A stretch of 64,000 nucleotides of DNA, taken from the NCBI GenBank assembly GCA_945873205.1, contig CAMCCC010000005.1, forward strand, positions 1 through 64,000. Reading direction: 5' to 3'. Shown piece after piece: positions 1-8,130 of this stretch. Position 1 is the first letter of the stretch, and each line of letters starts with the position of its first letter. A program made the translations under genes and the position numbers. The DNA is from an uncultured bacterium (GTDB lineage Bacteria > Bacillota > Clostridia > Oscillospirales > Oscillospiraceae). Under the pieces are notes generated by a model, which was given only the letters and a program-made list of their open reading frames with translations, was not told the origin of the DNA and searched no databases.

Positions 1-346
1 AGGTCTTGAGCCGGGTTTGGAACTTCTCGTTCTGCCATTGCACCTTGATGGTCTGAAAACGCTTTGTTTTCCGTGTGCCGGTGAGGGACAGGCAGCCCTC
101 CTGGGCCTCGTAGGGGCCGGACTGCCTGACGATAACGGGGTTGAACATGACCGTATATTCACCCTCGTTGTCAAAGGCGATGATGCGCTTGTTGACGCCG
201 ATCATATTCGCCGCCATGCCCACGCAGCCCTCCTTGTGGGCGGCCAATGTTTCCAGCAGATCCTGCGCTACGGTCAGATCCTCTGCTGTGGCTGGCTCAG
301 CCTTCTGGGCGAGAAACGCTTCGTTTTTGCAAATTTCACGGATCAT
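1..346 (-). CDS. def: Peptide deformylase, 5' part only (runs off the left edge)
   Basis: About 115 N-terminal codons are present; the 3' end lies outside the window. Peptide deformylase removes the formyl group from the N-terminal methionine of new proteins in the cytoplasm. The first family motif (GxGxAAxQ) is represented by GCVGMAANMIG, and the second by EGCLS, whose cysteine binds the catalytic metal. The HExxH motif would lie beyond the edge. The start at 346 has an AAGGAG site directly upstream that overlaps the stop of the hxlR-type gene, so the two genes are probably co-transcribed. The Asn in place of the usual Gln in motif 1 suggests a divergent, secondary-type deformylase rather than the main housekeeping copy; this is inference. 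Confidence 0.85.
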   Translation of the reverse strand, partial: MIREICKNEAFLAQKAEPATAEDLTVAQDLLETLAAHKEGCVGMAANMIGVNKRIIAFDNEGEYTVMFNPVIVRQSGPYEAQEGCLSLTGTRKTKRFQTIKVQWQNEKFQTRLKT

Positions 347-357
347 TGTTCTTCTCC

Positions 358-672
358 TTATCCGTTCTTCCGTTTATAGTCCGTACCCCAGACTACCATA
401 GCGTCCAGGACTGGCTTCAGGCTGTAGCCGGTGTCGGTAAGGGTATATTCCACTCTCGGCGGCACCTCGGCATAGACCTTGCGCTTCAGCAGTCCCTTCT
501 CCTCCATGTCCCGCAGCTGGGCGGTCAGAACCTTCTGGGACACCGTGCCAATGGACTTTTTCAGTTCGCCGAAGCGCTTGGTGCCGTCCATCAGATCCCG
601 CAGGATCAGCACCTTCCATTTGTCCCCGATAAGCATCAAGGTGGTTTCCACCGGGCATGCGGGCAGTTCCAT
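358..672 (-). CDS. HxlR-family winged-helix transcriptional regulator
   Basis: The 104-residue protein has the whole HxlR fold: CPVETTLMLIGDKWKVLILRDL at the N-terminus, the recognition helix around SQKVLTAQLRDMEEKGLL, and the wing with PPRVEYTLTDTG. HxlR proteins are small DNA-binding regulators that often respond to electrophiles or redox stress, and the N-terminal cysteine seen here (ELPACP) is the usual sensing site. I chose the start at 672 because GGAGG lies six bases upstream; a start at 714 would have no such site. It is divergent from the flavin-type reductase gene at 807, the common target arrangement for this family, with a palindrome between them. Confidence 0.9.
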   Translation of the reverse strand: MELPACPVETTLMLIGDKWKVLILRDLMDGTKRFGELKKSIGTVSQKVLTAQLRDMEEKGLLKRKVYAEVPPRVEYTLTDTGYSLKPVLDAMVVWGTDYKRKNG

Positions 673-708
673 CTTATAACCTCCAATAGTTTCTTTTGGG
701 TAACTACG

Positions 709-722
709 GCACAATATTGTGC
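709..722. promoter_or_regulatory. Candidate HxlR operator: perfect 14-bp palindrome
   Basis: GCACAATATTGTGC is a perfect palindrome located midway between the divergent regulator (start 672) and reductase gene (start 807). It is flanked by GTAAC on the left and TTAC on the right, which extends the dyad imperfectly. HxlR-type dimers bind such sites between divergent genes. Binding is inferred. Confidence 0.5.
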
Positions 723-806
723 TTACTTTACAACTGATACTTTTAGCCTTATTCTAAAGCCAAGCGAGGCGTAAGTCAAGCTATAAAACACATTGGAGGT
801 ATTCCC

Positions 807-1202
807 ATGAAAAAAGTTATTGAATTCCTGACCGCCAACCCGGTTCAGTATCTGGCTACCGTGGGCCGTGACGGAAAGGCCAAGTGCCGCCCCTTTATGT
901 TCTGCTTTGAGCAGGGCGGCAAGCTGTGGTTCTGCACCAACAACCAGAAGGATGTCTATCAGGATATGCAGGCCAACCCCTATGTGGAGGTCTCCGTCTC
1001 CAGCCCCAGCTATGCCTGGATTCGCCTGCACGGCAAGGCGGTGTTTGAGAACAACATGACCGTCAAGGAGGGCTGCATGAATAACCCCATCGTCAAGGGC
1101 CAGTACCAGACTGCCGACAACCCCATCTTCGAGGTGTTCTATCTGGAAGAGCCCCACGGCGTGATTGCCGATTTCTCCGGCAATCCTCCTTACCAGTTCT
1201 AA
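807..1202 (+). CDS. PNPOx-fold flavin-dependent reductase-like protein
   Basis: The 131-residue protein belongs to the pyridoxamine 5'-phosphate oxidase-like split-barrel superfamily, whose small members bind FMN or F420 and reduce quinones or nitro compounds. Typical traits are the N-terminal FLTANPVQYLATVGRDGKAKCRPF strand pair, the LWFCTNNQKDVY segment and the WIRLHGKAVF segment. GGAGG lies upstream of the ATG. The gene is divergent from an HxlR regulator, a pairing commonly seen for redox-stress reductases. Its stop codon lies only about 20 bases before the FMN riboswitch, so read-through from this gene into the riboswitch leader is possible. The substrate is not deducible. Confidence 0.8.
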   Translation: MKKVIEFLTANPVQYLATVGRDGKAKCRPFMFCFEQGGKLWFCTNNQKDVYQDMQANPYVEVSVSSPSYAWIRLHGKAVFENNMTVKEGCMNNPIVKGQYQTADNPIFEVFYLEEPHGVIADFSGNPPYQF

Positions 1203-1221
1203 GAAGAACCGTCAAATAAAA

Positions 1222-1329
1222 GTCTTCGGGGCAAGGTGAAATCCCTGACCGGCAGTGACAGCCTGCGAGCGGAAACGCTGATGCGGTGAAATCCCGCAGC
1301 CGACGGTATAGTCCGGATGAAAGAAGATG
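1222..1329 (+). ncRNA. FMN riboswitch (RFN element)
   Basis: The segment has the conserved RFN layout: TCTTC at 1223-1227 pairs with GAAGA at 1324-1328 to close P1, with GGGGCAAGGTGAAATCCC, a CCGGCAGTGACAGCC-type arm, GATGCGGTGAAATCCCGC and the final AGTCCGGATG inside. It sits directly before ribU and is followed by an intrinsic terminator, as expected for FMN-controlled transcription attenuation: high FMN should stop expression of the downstream operon. Confidence 0.95.
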
Positions 1330-1342
1330 TGATAAGACCTGC

Positions 1343-1376
1343 CCCGCAGATGCAAAAAGCAATCTGCGGGGTTTTG
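1343..1376 (+). terminator. Riboswitch-controlled intrinsic terminator
   Basis: CCCCGCAGAT (1343-1352) pairs with ATCTGCGGGG (1363-1372) and is followed by TTTT. It lies between the FMN aptamer and ribU and is the likely expression platform. Confidence 0.85.
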
Positions 1377-1410
1377 TCTTAAATCCAAATCATATCTCAA
1401 AAGGAGAATT

Positions 1411-2010
1411 ATGCGTACTGTTTCCGCAACCAAAATTTCTGTCCGTACCATTACCATGACTGCGCTTCTATCCGCAATCGCTTATATTCTGGCGTTTGTA
1501 GAATTCCCGGTTCCGCTGTCGCCTGCTTTTGCCAGAATGGATCTTTCCGATTTTCCGGCTTTAATTGGAGCCTTTGCCTTTGGGCCGGTGTCTGGTATAT
1601 TGATTGAGCTTGTAAAGAATGCCTTGCAGCTTTTGTCCACCTCAACAGGCGGAGTCGGCGAACTGGCAAACTTCCTGATGGGTGCATCCTTTGTTTTTAT
1701 CGCCGGGCTGATTTATGGGTGTCATAAGACGAAAGAAACGGCATGGATTGCTGGAATTGTCGGCAGTATCGTGATGGGCATTGTTGCGGCTGTCGCGAAC
1801 TATTTCATTCTTCTGCCGCTGTTTGAACAGTTTATGCCTTTGGAACAACTGATCGCTTCCTTTGGAGAGTTCATCCCATTTATTCGTACAAAATTAGATG
1901 TAGTTCTTTACAATGCGTTCCCTTTCAATCTTTTGAAGGGACTTGTAATCAGCGGTGTTACGATGTTAGTCTATAAGCGACTGCGCCCGGTACTGAAAGG
2001 TGCCGCCTGA
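1411..2010 (+). CDS. ribU: Riboflavin ECF transporter S component RibU
   Basis: This 199-residue membrane protein is the substrate-binding subunit of an energy-coupling factor transporter for riboflavin; it works with the shared EcfA/A'/T module, which is not in this window. The sequence shows about six hydrophobic segments, an N-terminal stretch with TALLSAIAYILAFVEFPVPL, and the LSDFPALIGAFAFGPVSGILIELVKN segment typical of RibU. An FMN riboswitch with terminator precedes it, which strongly supports the substrate. An AGGAG site stands before the ATG. The next gene follows after 15 bases, so it heads an operon whose later genes concern flavin/iron-sulphur redox chemistry and ADP-ribosylation. 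Confidence 0.93.
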   Translation: MRTVSATKISVRTITMTALLSAIAYILAFVEFPVPLSPAFARMDLSDFPALIGAFAFGPVSGILIELVKNALQLLSTSTGGVGELANFLMGASFVFIAGLIYGCHKTKETAWIAGIVGSIVMGIVAAVANYFILLPLFEQFMPLEQLIASFGEFIPFIRTKLDVVLYNAFPFNLLKGLVISGVTMLVYKRLRPVLKGAA

Positions 2011-2025
2011 ATGGAGGACTCTCCC

Positions 2026-2649
2026 ATGGAAAACAAAGATTATTTATCCTATCTCGTCCGAGAAATACACACTACGGTAGTTGCAACAGTGGATGATGCC
2101 GGTTTGCCAGTTACGGCTGCCATCGACATGATGGACTACGATGAGGGCGGCCTGTACTTTCTGACCGCAAAAGGAAAAGACTTCTATGACCGTCTCAAAA
2201 AGCGGGGAACGCTGGCGCTGACCGGCATGAAAGGAACAGACACCATGCACTGTTCCGCCCTTTCCATTCGTGGGAAGGTGCGGGAGCTGGGCGGCGAACG
2301 GCTGCCCCGGCTGTTTGAAAAGAATCCCTACATGAACGAAATCTATCCGGACGCGGCATCCAGAAATGCGTTGACCGTCTTTGTCATCTATGAGGGCAGC
2401 GGTGAATGGTTTGACCTCTCCAAAAAGCCCATTGAGCGGGCCAGCTTTACCTTTGGCGGCGCGGAAGAAGTGCAGGAGGGTTACTTTGTCACGGATGCCT
2501 GCATCGGCTGCAAGCTCTGCTATTCCAAATGTCCGCAGAAGTGTATCGACATTTCCGGCAAGCCGGTGATCATTCAGCAGCAGAACTGCCTGCATTGCGG
2601 CAACTGCTATGAGATCTGTCCGGCCAGAGCCATTGTGAAGCGAGGTTAA
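2026..2649 (+). CDS. PNPOx-like flavin domain fused to a 2x[4Fe-4S] ferredoxin domain
   Basis: The 207-residue protein joins an N-terminal pyridoxamine-phosphate-oxidase-like split barrel (about residues 1-140) to a C-terminal bacterial ferredoxin domain with two cysteine clusters (CIGCKLCYSKCP and CLHCGNCYEICP). Such fusions are predicted FMN-dependent oxidoreductases that take electrons from iron-sulphur clusters. I chose the ATG at 2026 because GGAGG lies eight bases upstream; an ATG at 2011 overlaps the ribU stop region and has no good site. The gene lies in the FMN-riboswitch operon between ribU and the macrodomain gene, which begins one base after its stop. The substrate is unknown; a flavin-linked redox role fits the context. 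Confidence 0.85.
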   Translation: MENKDYLSYLVREIHTTVVATVDDAGLPVTAAIDMMDYDEGGLYFLTAKGKDFYDRLKKRGTLALTGMKGTDTMHCSALSIRGKVRELGGERLPRLFEKNPYMNEIYPDAASRNALTVFVIYEGSGEWFDLSKKPIERASFTFGGAEEVQEGYFVTDACIGCKLCYSKCPQKCIDISGKPVIIQQQNCLHCGNCYEICPARAIVKRG

Positions 2650-2650
2650 G

Positions 2651-3445
2651 ATGAACCAGGCTGAAAAAAGAGAATATCTCATCCGGCGGCTGCTGAATGA
2701 GGACAAGCGCTATGGCGGCGTGGAAGTCCCGGCGGGTGCCGTGGAGCAGAAGCGGATGCTGCGTTCTCTGATGAACCTCCGCCGCCCCAAAGCCATGGAC
2801 GCCGAATTCCTGGCCGTGCAGGACGAATATCTGCGTCAGGAGATTGAAGATACGGGCATCACCGATCTGGCCGATTTGGAGCCGGTTTGCGGCGATCTGT
2901 ACCTGTGGCAGGGGGACATCACCCGGCTCCGGTGCGGCGCCATCGTCAACGCCGCCAACAGCGGAATGACGGGCTGCTATGTGCCCTGTCACGCCTGCAT
3001 CGACAACTGCATCCACACCTTCGCGGGCATCCAGCTCCGGCTGGATTGCGCCCAGCTCATGGAGCGGCAGGGCCACGAAGAGCCCACCGGGCAGGCCAAA
3101 ATCACGAAAGCCTACAATCTGCCCTGCGACTATGTGCTGCATACCGTGGGCCCCATCATTGAGGGCCCTGTGACGGCGGAGGATGAGCGCCTGCTGGCCT
3201 CCTGCTACCGTTCCTGTCTGGAATTGGCGGAGGAAAACGGTGTGGACAGTATTGCGTTCTGCTGCATCTCCACCGGCGTGTTCCATTTCCCCAACCAGCG
3301 GGCGGCGGAGATCGCCGTGGAGACAGTGAAGCGGTATAAAGCGGAAACCCAAAGCGAAATGAAGGTGATTTTCAATGTTTTCAAAGACCTGGACTTCGAA
3401 ATCTACCGGCGGCTACTCACAGAAAATGGAGCGGCTGAAGGCTGA
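2651..3445 (+). CDS. Zinc-dependent macrodomain protein-ADP-ribose hydrolase (Zn-Macro)
   Basis: The 264-residue protein has an N-terminal helical region and a macrodomain from about residue 85 (GDLYLWQGDITRLRCGAIVNAANS). After this comes the insert GCYVPCHACIDNCIH, whose Cys/His residues match the zinc site of the Zn-Macro class, then [21 protein letters not shown] and the ISTGVFHFP loop. Zn-Macro enzymes remove ADP-ribose placed on proteins by class M sirtuins (SirTM) and are encoded beside them, as here: the next gene is a SirTM that overlaps the macrodomain gene's 3' end. In characterised Staphylococcus and Streptococcus operons the target is a lipoylated GcvH-L carrier. No GcvH-L or lipoate ligase gene is seen here, so the target may lie elsewhere or differ. 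Confidence 0.92.
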   Translation: MNQAEKREYLIRRLLNEDKRYGGVEVPAGAVEQKRMLRSLMNLRRPKAMDAEFLAVQDEYLRQEIEDTGITDLADLEPVCGDLYLWQGDITRLRCGAIVNAANSGMTGCYVPCHACIDNCIHTFAGIQLRLDCAQLMERQGHEEPTGQAKITKAYNLPCDYVLHTVGPIIEGPVTAEDERLLASCYRSCLELAEENGVDSIAFCCISTGVFHFPNQRAAEIAVETVKRYKAETQSEMKVIFNVFKDLDFEIYRRLLTENGAAEG

Positions 3446-4244
3446 GCTTCAAGGCGCAGATGCTATCCTCGTCGGCGCAGGCTCCGGCCTTTCCACCTCG
3501 GCTGGTCTGGCCTATGGCGGCGAGCGCTTTCTGAAATACTTCTCCGACTTCCATGAGAAGTACGGCATCACGGATATATACTCCGGCGGATTCTACCCGT
3601 TTCCCACCCCGGAGGAATACTGGGCCTGGTGGAGCCGGCATATCTACTATAACCGCTACGATCTGACACCCAGCAAGCCTTATACCGATTTGCTGGAGCT
3701 GGTCAGGGGCAGAAATTATTTCGTCCTGACCACCAATGTGGACCATCAATTCCAGCTGGCCGGGTTCGATAAAGCGCGGCTGTTCTACACCCAGGGCGAC
3801 TACGGCCTGTGGCAGTGCAGTAAGCCGTGCCATCAGGAGACGTATGATAACGAAGCTGTTGTCCGCCGGATGGTGGCGGAGCAAGCGGAAATGCGTGTCC
3901 CCACTGAGCTGATTCCCCGCTGCCCCAAGTGCGGCAGGCCTATGACCATGAACCTCCGCTGTGACGACAGCTTTGTCCAGGATGCGGGCTGGTATGCCGC
4001 GGCCCGGCGGTATGAGGCGTTTTTGCATCGGTACGGGAACGGCCGCATCCTGTTTCTGGAGCTGGGTGTGGGCGGCAACACCCCCGGCATCATCAAGGTG
4101 CCGTTCCTGCGCATGACAGCGCAGAATCCCAGGGCCACCTATGCCTGCGTCAATCTGGGCGAGGCCGTCACCATGAGAGGGCTGGAAGCTCAGTCCATTC
4201 TGTTCGATGCCGATATTGGTAAGGTGTTGAGCGAGTTGAGATAA
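3375..4244 (+). CDS. Class M sirtuin (SirTM), protein ADP-ribosyltransferase
   Basis: The 289-residue protein has the sirtuin NAD-binding elements GAGSGLSTSAGL near the N-terminus, TTNVDHQF (the catalytic-region motif, with Val-Asp in place of the deacetylase Gln-Asn and His), GDYGLWQC, and CP.CG zinc-type cysteines around RCPKCGRP. The SirTM family transfers ADP-ribose from NAD+ to proteins rather than deacylating them. The ATG at 3375 is preceded by GAAGGTG and gives the short N-terminal extension that I recall for family members; an ATG at 3426 is an alternative. Either way the gene overlaps the end of the Zn-Macro gene, implying translational coupling of the writer with its eraser. It is the last gene of the FMN-riboswitch operon and is followed by a strong terminator. 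Confidence 0.9.
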   Translation: MFSKTWTSKSTGGYSQKMERLKAELQGADAILVGAGSGLSTSAGLAYGGERFLKYFSDFHEKYGITDIYSGGFYPFPTPEEYWAWWSRHIYYNRYDLTPSKPYTDLLELVRGRNYFVLTTNVDHQFQLAGFDKARLFYTQGDYGLWQCSKPCHQETYDNEAVVRRMVAEQAEMRVPTELIPRCPKCGRPMTMNLRCDDSFVQDAGWYAAARRYEAFLHRYGNGRILFLELGVGGNTPGIIKVPFLRMTAQNPRATYACVNLGEAVTMRGLEAQSILFDADIGKVLSELR

Positions 4245-4262
4245 GCGAAGAGTATAGAACAC

Positions 4263-4313
4263 AAAGACGCATCCCCCAAGCGGATGATTCACCGGCTTGG
4301 GGGATGCGTCTTT
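4263..4313 (+). terminator. Intrinsic terminator after the SirTM gene
   Basis: A perfect 18-bp inverted repeat, with arms 4263-4280 and 4296-4313, is separated by 15 bases and ends in TTT. It closes the riboswitch operon. The following stretch to 4670 holds no convincing gene and is AT-rich; a 61-codon frame at 4297-4482 starts inside this hairpin and was not accepted. Confidence 0.8.
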
Positions 4314-4670
4314 GGCGGCTCATGGGAGCGCAAAATTTGCGTGGCAGCAAACAATGAAAGAGGGGGGCTACCCTTTAACTTGCGATCAATGCCCAGGCAT
4401 ACATGAAACTACAAGGCAGAATATTTTTTGCGGTCAGCTAAAGGATGCGTGTGAAATCAAACAAGGACTTAGTTTAAACTGAATTTGGCTTAACCTATGA
4501 AGTGTTCTACCGCATAGAAGCAGTAATCAAAATAATAATTAAAAAGACTAGATTTAGAGAACAAGCAGCACCAGAATCTTGCCTTCAATACCGAAAAATG
4601 ATAAACTGAATTTGAAGATTGGAAAATGTGAGGGTGCAGGATGATAGAATTTGGATAAGGAGGGTATTTC

Positions 4671-5399
4671 ATGACAGAACTCGAAAAAATTGAGCGTGCA
4701 AAAACATACATGGACAAGTTGGCGAATGGAATTAATCCTATCGATGATACCATGGTTCCTGATGAAGATATTATAAACAACGTTCGCTTATCAAGATGTT
4801 TTTTCTTTGTATCTGATGTGCTACGTCAGATAATGGAAAATGGCGGAATCACTTTTGTGGGTGTAGAAAAGAAGGCAAAAAAGCTTCCGCTTTCAATTCC
4901 ATTCGACAAGAGAAGTGAGTTCAACTATTCAGAAAAGCCAATCCCTGCCAGCGAGATTGCAAAACGGGTGAATGCTTTAGTTGATACGGAAAATATGAAA
5001 AAGCTTACTTATTCAGGTATCCTCACTTGGCTCACAGAGATTGGCATGATGGAATGGGCATTGACATTGGATGGTAAGCGCACGAAACGCCCAACTCAGA
5101 TCGGCAAAGAAAGTGGAATTTCTATCGAAAATCGTATAGGAAATAAAGGTCCATATCAGGTGGTCGTTTACAATAGCCAGGCACAGCACTTTATTGTAAA
5201 CAACCTGGATGCGATTCTTGCCACTGAAAATGCGCAGACAGAGATGCAGGGATCTCCATGGACAAAAGATCATGATGACTGTCTCATCGATCTTTATAAA
5301 AAGTCTGTGCCAACGAGTGAAATAGCAATTACCTTAAAACGCAGTACGTCCGCTATACGAGGAAGACTAAAGAAATTGGGCTTTATTGACGCACAGTGA
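4671..5399 (+). CDS. Uncharacterised protein with C-terminal Myb/SANT-like HTH
   Basis: The 242-residue protein is not recognised as a named family. Its last 45 residues (from about GSPWTKDHDDCLIDLYKK through STSAIRGRLKKLGF) resemble a Myb/SANT-type tri-helical DNA-binding domain of the kind found in phage and mobile-element proteins. The N-terminal 190 residues are mixed alpha/beta without clear catalytic motifs, and a segment around residues 95-130 (ASEIAKRVNALVDTENMKKLT) could be a second helical DNA-binding unit. AAGGAGG precedes the ATG. The DNA is clearly more AT-rich than the core genes, a sign of transfer. It heads a cluster with a MazG-like hydrolase, a nuclease-helicase and a macrodomain-HTH protein; a regulatory role for that cluster is inference. 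Confidence 0.6.
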   Translation: MTELEKIERAKTYMDKLANGINPIDDTMVPDEDIINNVRLSRCFFFVSDVLRQIMENGGITFVGVEKKAKKLPLSIPFDKRSEFNYSEKPIPASEIAKRVNALVDTENMKKLTYSGILTWLTEIGMMEWALTLDGKRTKRPTQIGKESGISIENRIGNKGPYQVVVYNSQAQHFIVNNLDAILATENAQTEMQGSPWTKDHDDCLIDLYKKSVPTSEIAITLKRSTSAIRGRLKKLGFIDAQ

Positions 5400-5424
5400 A
5401 CTTTTCAAATGACAGGAGGAAAAA

Positions 5425-5505
5425 ATGTACGAACATGGTACCGTTGGAAAATGGTCTGCCGCCGCTGCAAGGGAGATAAGCAATGAAACAGATATTTTAC
5501 AATAA
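5425..5505 (+). CDS. Possible 26-residue small ORF or gene remnant
   Basis: An ATG at 5425 follows a strong AGGAGG site and opens a 26-codon frame that ends in TAA inside the start of the next gene (5483). It begins MYEHGTVGKW. The overlap could couple translation to the MazG-like gene. It may equally be the truncated 5' end of a lost gene. Nothing in the sequence identifies a function. Confidence 0.3.
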   Translation: MYEHGTVGKWSAAAAREISNETDILQ

Positions 5506-5803
5506 GCTTGTTCGTGATCAAATTCCTGAGATTATCGAATCATCTGGCAAAAGATGCACAGTAGAAATCCTTTCTGACAAAGACCATCTCCGCATGGTAG
5601 ATGCTAAGTTGGATGAGGAGCTTGCTGAATATCACAAGGATCAGAACATTGAAGAGCTGGCTGATTTACTCGAAGTTATCTATGCAGCTACCAAGGCACG
5701 TGGCTACAGCATAGAACAACTGGAGGCTGTCCGAGCCGAAAAAGTAGCTAAGCGAGGTGCCTTTGACAAAAAGATTCTTCTGAAGGAAGTCATTGAGGAG
5801 TGA
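5483..5803 (+). CDS. MazG-like nucleotide pyrophosphohydrolase (phosphoribosyl-ATP pyrophosphohydrolase-like)
   Basis: This 106-residue all-alpha protein begins YNKLVRDQIPEII, the opening typical of the phosphoribosyl-ATP pyrophosphohydrolase-like group of the MazG superfamily. The metal-binding acidic helix pair is seen as DEELAEY followed by EELADLLEVI. Superfamily members hydrolyse nucleoside triphosphates to monophosphate and pyrophosphate, and stand-alone copies are frequent in defence islands and phages. A GGGAG site precedes the ATG. The helicase gene follows after nine bases, so the two are probably one operon. A role in histidine synthesis is unlikely because no his genes are near. 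The nucleotide substrate cannot be read from the sequence. Confidence 0.8.
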   Translation: MKQIFYNKLVRDQIPEIIESSGKRCTVEILSDKDHLRMVDAKLDEELAEYHKDQNIEELADLLEVIYAATKARGYSIEQLEAVRAEKVAKRGAFDKKILLKEVIEE

Positions 5804-5812
5804 GGTGAAAGT

Positions 5813-8119
5813 ATGCCGACCTATCATTCTGCTTCCGGCAGTGTTGCGGAAGACCTGTTCATAGAGCTGTTCAGTGAAACCTTCGGGGCGGAGAAGGCCG
5901 GATATCTCTATTCGCAGTACCATTTCTATGACATCTACCAGAACAGCCGGTATGCCGATTTTGTGTTGGAGAACGGTTCGCGCCGGGTTGCCATTGAAAT
6001 AGACGACGAAACTTCCCACAATAAAAGTCTCGTCGCCTCGAATAAATTCTATGATGATCTGCTGAAACAAAACAGCATGGTCTATTTGGGCTGGGATGTA
6101 TATCGCTGGGCCGTGCGACAGATGCAGATCCAGCCGGATGCCGTCAAGGACGAACTTCGTGTTTTCCTGGGAAGCCATCCACAATTCAAGGAGATTGAGG
6201 ACTACCTGCCCCAACAGCGCGGCAAAGCCTTGGACGGCATCAATTTGGAGCTGAAGAAACACCAGACGGAAGCGCTACAGGCCCTGCAGACCATGCGTGA
6301 AAATAACGAAACCATTGCTCTTCTGTACCATGCAACGGGTACCGGAAAGACAGTCACGGCGGTTCTGGATGCCAAAAGTTGTGGCGGCCGTGTTCTGTTT
6401 CTCGCCCATACACAGGAATTGATCAACCAGGCGGCTGAGACCTTTCATACGTTATGGCCCGATGTGACGGTCGGGCGGTATATGGAGGCAATGAAGCAGC
6501 CAGACGCACATGTTGTGTGCGGAAGCGTCCAAAGTGTGGCCTTGCATTTGGAGCAGTTCAGAGACAGCGATTTTGACTATCTTATCATTGATGAAGCCCA
6601 TCATGCTGCTGCCGATACATACCAAAAGGTGCTGGCCTATTTCAAGCCATCGTTTACGCTCGGCCTGACTGCAACGCCGGAACGCACCGATGACAACAAG
6701 GCTACTCTGGATATTTTCAAGAACACGGCTCATAAGCTGGATATCCAGACTGCTGTTGAAATTGGCGAGTTGGTGCCCATCCGCTGCATCCGTATCCATA
6801 CCAACATTGACCTGACCAAGGTGCGTTTCAACAGCGTACAGTACAACATCCGGGACTTGGAAAGCAAAATCTATGTCCCGGAGCGAAACCGCCTGATTGT
6901 GGATACCTGGCTGAAATACGTGCGAGATAAACGTACGGTGGTATTTTGCGCCTCGGTGAAGCACGCCGAGCAGATTGCTGGATTGTTCCGGGAATCGGGA
7001 ATCAAGGCGGCTTCTGTTTCTGGCGGCATGAAGCAGTCAGAACGTAAGGAGTTTCAGGATAAGTTTGTCAAAAGGGAAATTCAGGTGCTCTGTGCCTGCG
7101 ACTTGCTCAACGAGGGATGGGATTGCCCGGAAATAGAAGTCCTATTTATGGCCCGGCCAACAATGTCCAAGGTGCTGTATACTCAGCAGTTGGGGCGCGG
7201 AATGCGGCTGTATCCCGGAAAAGAAAGTTTGATGGTTTTTGACTTCGTTGACAATGCCAGCCAGTACAATATGCCCCAGTCGCTGCACCGACTGTTCAAG
7301 CTAAAGGAATACAGGCCAGGGCAGTTGGCTGTTGCCCCAGGTGCGCAGAAATCCGCTGAGGCGGCGCTTTACGCCAGAGGTGAGAAGCCAGAGACTTTGA
7401 TCGATTGGCCTGTGGATGCCACTGATTATGAGTTGGTGGATATCTTCAATTGGCAAGAGGAAGCAGAAGGCATGGTCTCACAGATGGAGTTTGTCCGCCG
7501 GGTAGATGTTCAGTCCGAAACCATCGAACGATACGTCCGAGAAGGGAAGTTGGTGCCTGATCTGGTTGTCCCTATGAGCGAGCATCGAACATTCAAGTAC
7601 TTCAAAGAGGATACACTGGAGAGGTATGCCCAGCAATACGGCTGGACACTCATTGATGACTCCAATCGCAAGGACATGTTCATGGATATGATCCGGCAAA
7701 TGGACATGAGTTACTCGTATAAACCGGTTCTGATTAAGGCGATTCTGCGCTATGCCGATGAGAAGGGACGCATCAAGCTGGATGATATTGTATCTTATTT
7801 CCGTGCTTACTACGAGGGGCGCCGAGCGTCCGGACTGACTGTGGAGAAGACAAACAGTATTTTTGCCAAGGGCGGTTATACCGATAAGGAAGCGGAACGC
7901 AATATTCTGTCCAATCCTTTCAAACGCTTTGAGGATATGCAGATGCTGCGGCATACCAAGACGCTGGGCATTGTCCAGATAGATGAGGCGGTATGGAAGC
8001 GGCTGTCAGAAGCGGAAAAAGACGAAATCCAGGCGATATGCGATGAGAAGCTTGCCAGTTACTACGCACGATTGATAGTAACAAAGTGCACCGACGAAGA
8101 TAACAGCAGATTAAAATAG
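5813..8119 (+). CDS. PD-(D/E)XK nuclease-SF2 helicase fusion, type III restriction-like
   Basis: The 768-residue protein starts with a restriction-endonuclease-like domain (about residues 1-125); the motif [20 protein letters not shown] carries the D-x(n)-E-x-D pattern of DUF559/Vsr-type nucleases. A superfamily 2 helicase follows: Walker [12 protein letters not shown], motif II DEAH (IIDEAHHAA), motif [13 protein letters not shown], and motif [11 protein letters not shown]. The C-terminal 270 residues are unassigned and include [23 protein letters not shown], a likely target-recognition part. Such proteins act on DNA in restriction or other anti-phage systems. The gene lies in an operon after a MazG-like gene and before a macrodomain-HTH gene (10-base gap). 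No methyltransferase is seen nearby, so it is not a conventional restriction-modification system. Confidence 0.85.
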   Translation: MPTYHSASGSVAEDLFIELFSETFGAEKAGYLYSQYHFYDIYQNSRYADFVLENGSRRVAIEIDDETSHNKSLVASNKFYDDLLKQNSMVYLGWDVYRWAVRQMQIQPDAVKDELRVFLGSHPQFKEIEDYLPQQRGKALDGINLELKKHQTEALQALQTMRENNETIALLYHATGTGKTVTAVLDAKSCGGRVLFLAHTQELINQAAETFHTLWPDVTVGRYMEAMKQPDAHVVCGSVQSVALHLEQFRDSDFDYLIIDEAHHAAADTYQKVLAYFKPSFTLGLTATPERTDDNKATLDIFKNTAHKLDIQTAVEIGELVPIRCIRIHTNIDLTKVRFNSVQYNIRDLESKIYVPERNRLIVDTWLKYVRDKRTVVFCASVKHAEQIAGLFRESGIKAASVSGGMKQSERKEFQDKFVKREIQVLCACDLLNEGWDCPEIEVLFMARPTMSKVLYTQQLGRGMRLYPGKESLMVFDFVDNASQYNMPQSLHRLFKLKEYRPGQLAVAPGAQKSAEAALYARGEKPETLIDWPVDATDYELVDIFNWQEEAEGMVSQMEFVRRVDVQSETIERYVREGKLVPDLVVPMSEHRTFKYFKEDTLERYAQQYGWTLIDDSNRKDMFMDMIRQMDMSYSYKPVLIKAILRYADEKGRIKLDDIVSYFRAYYEGRRASGLTVEKTNSIFAKGGYTDKEAERNILSNPFKRFEDMQMLRHTKTLGIVQIDEAVWKRLSEAEKDEIQAICDEKLASYYARLIVTKCTDEDNSRLK

Positions 8120-8130
8120 GGGGATCAACC

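Noticed and set aside
4297-4482. 61-codon frame after the SirTM terminator
   Set aside because: It starts inside the terminator stem, has no ribosome binding site, and the product has no recognisable feature.
4245-4670. Looked for a promoter or the left attachment site of the island
   Set aside because: No copy of the tRNA-Pro block or a convincing long direct repeat was found by eye in this AT-rich gap, so no left boundary is claimed.
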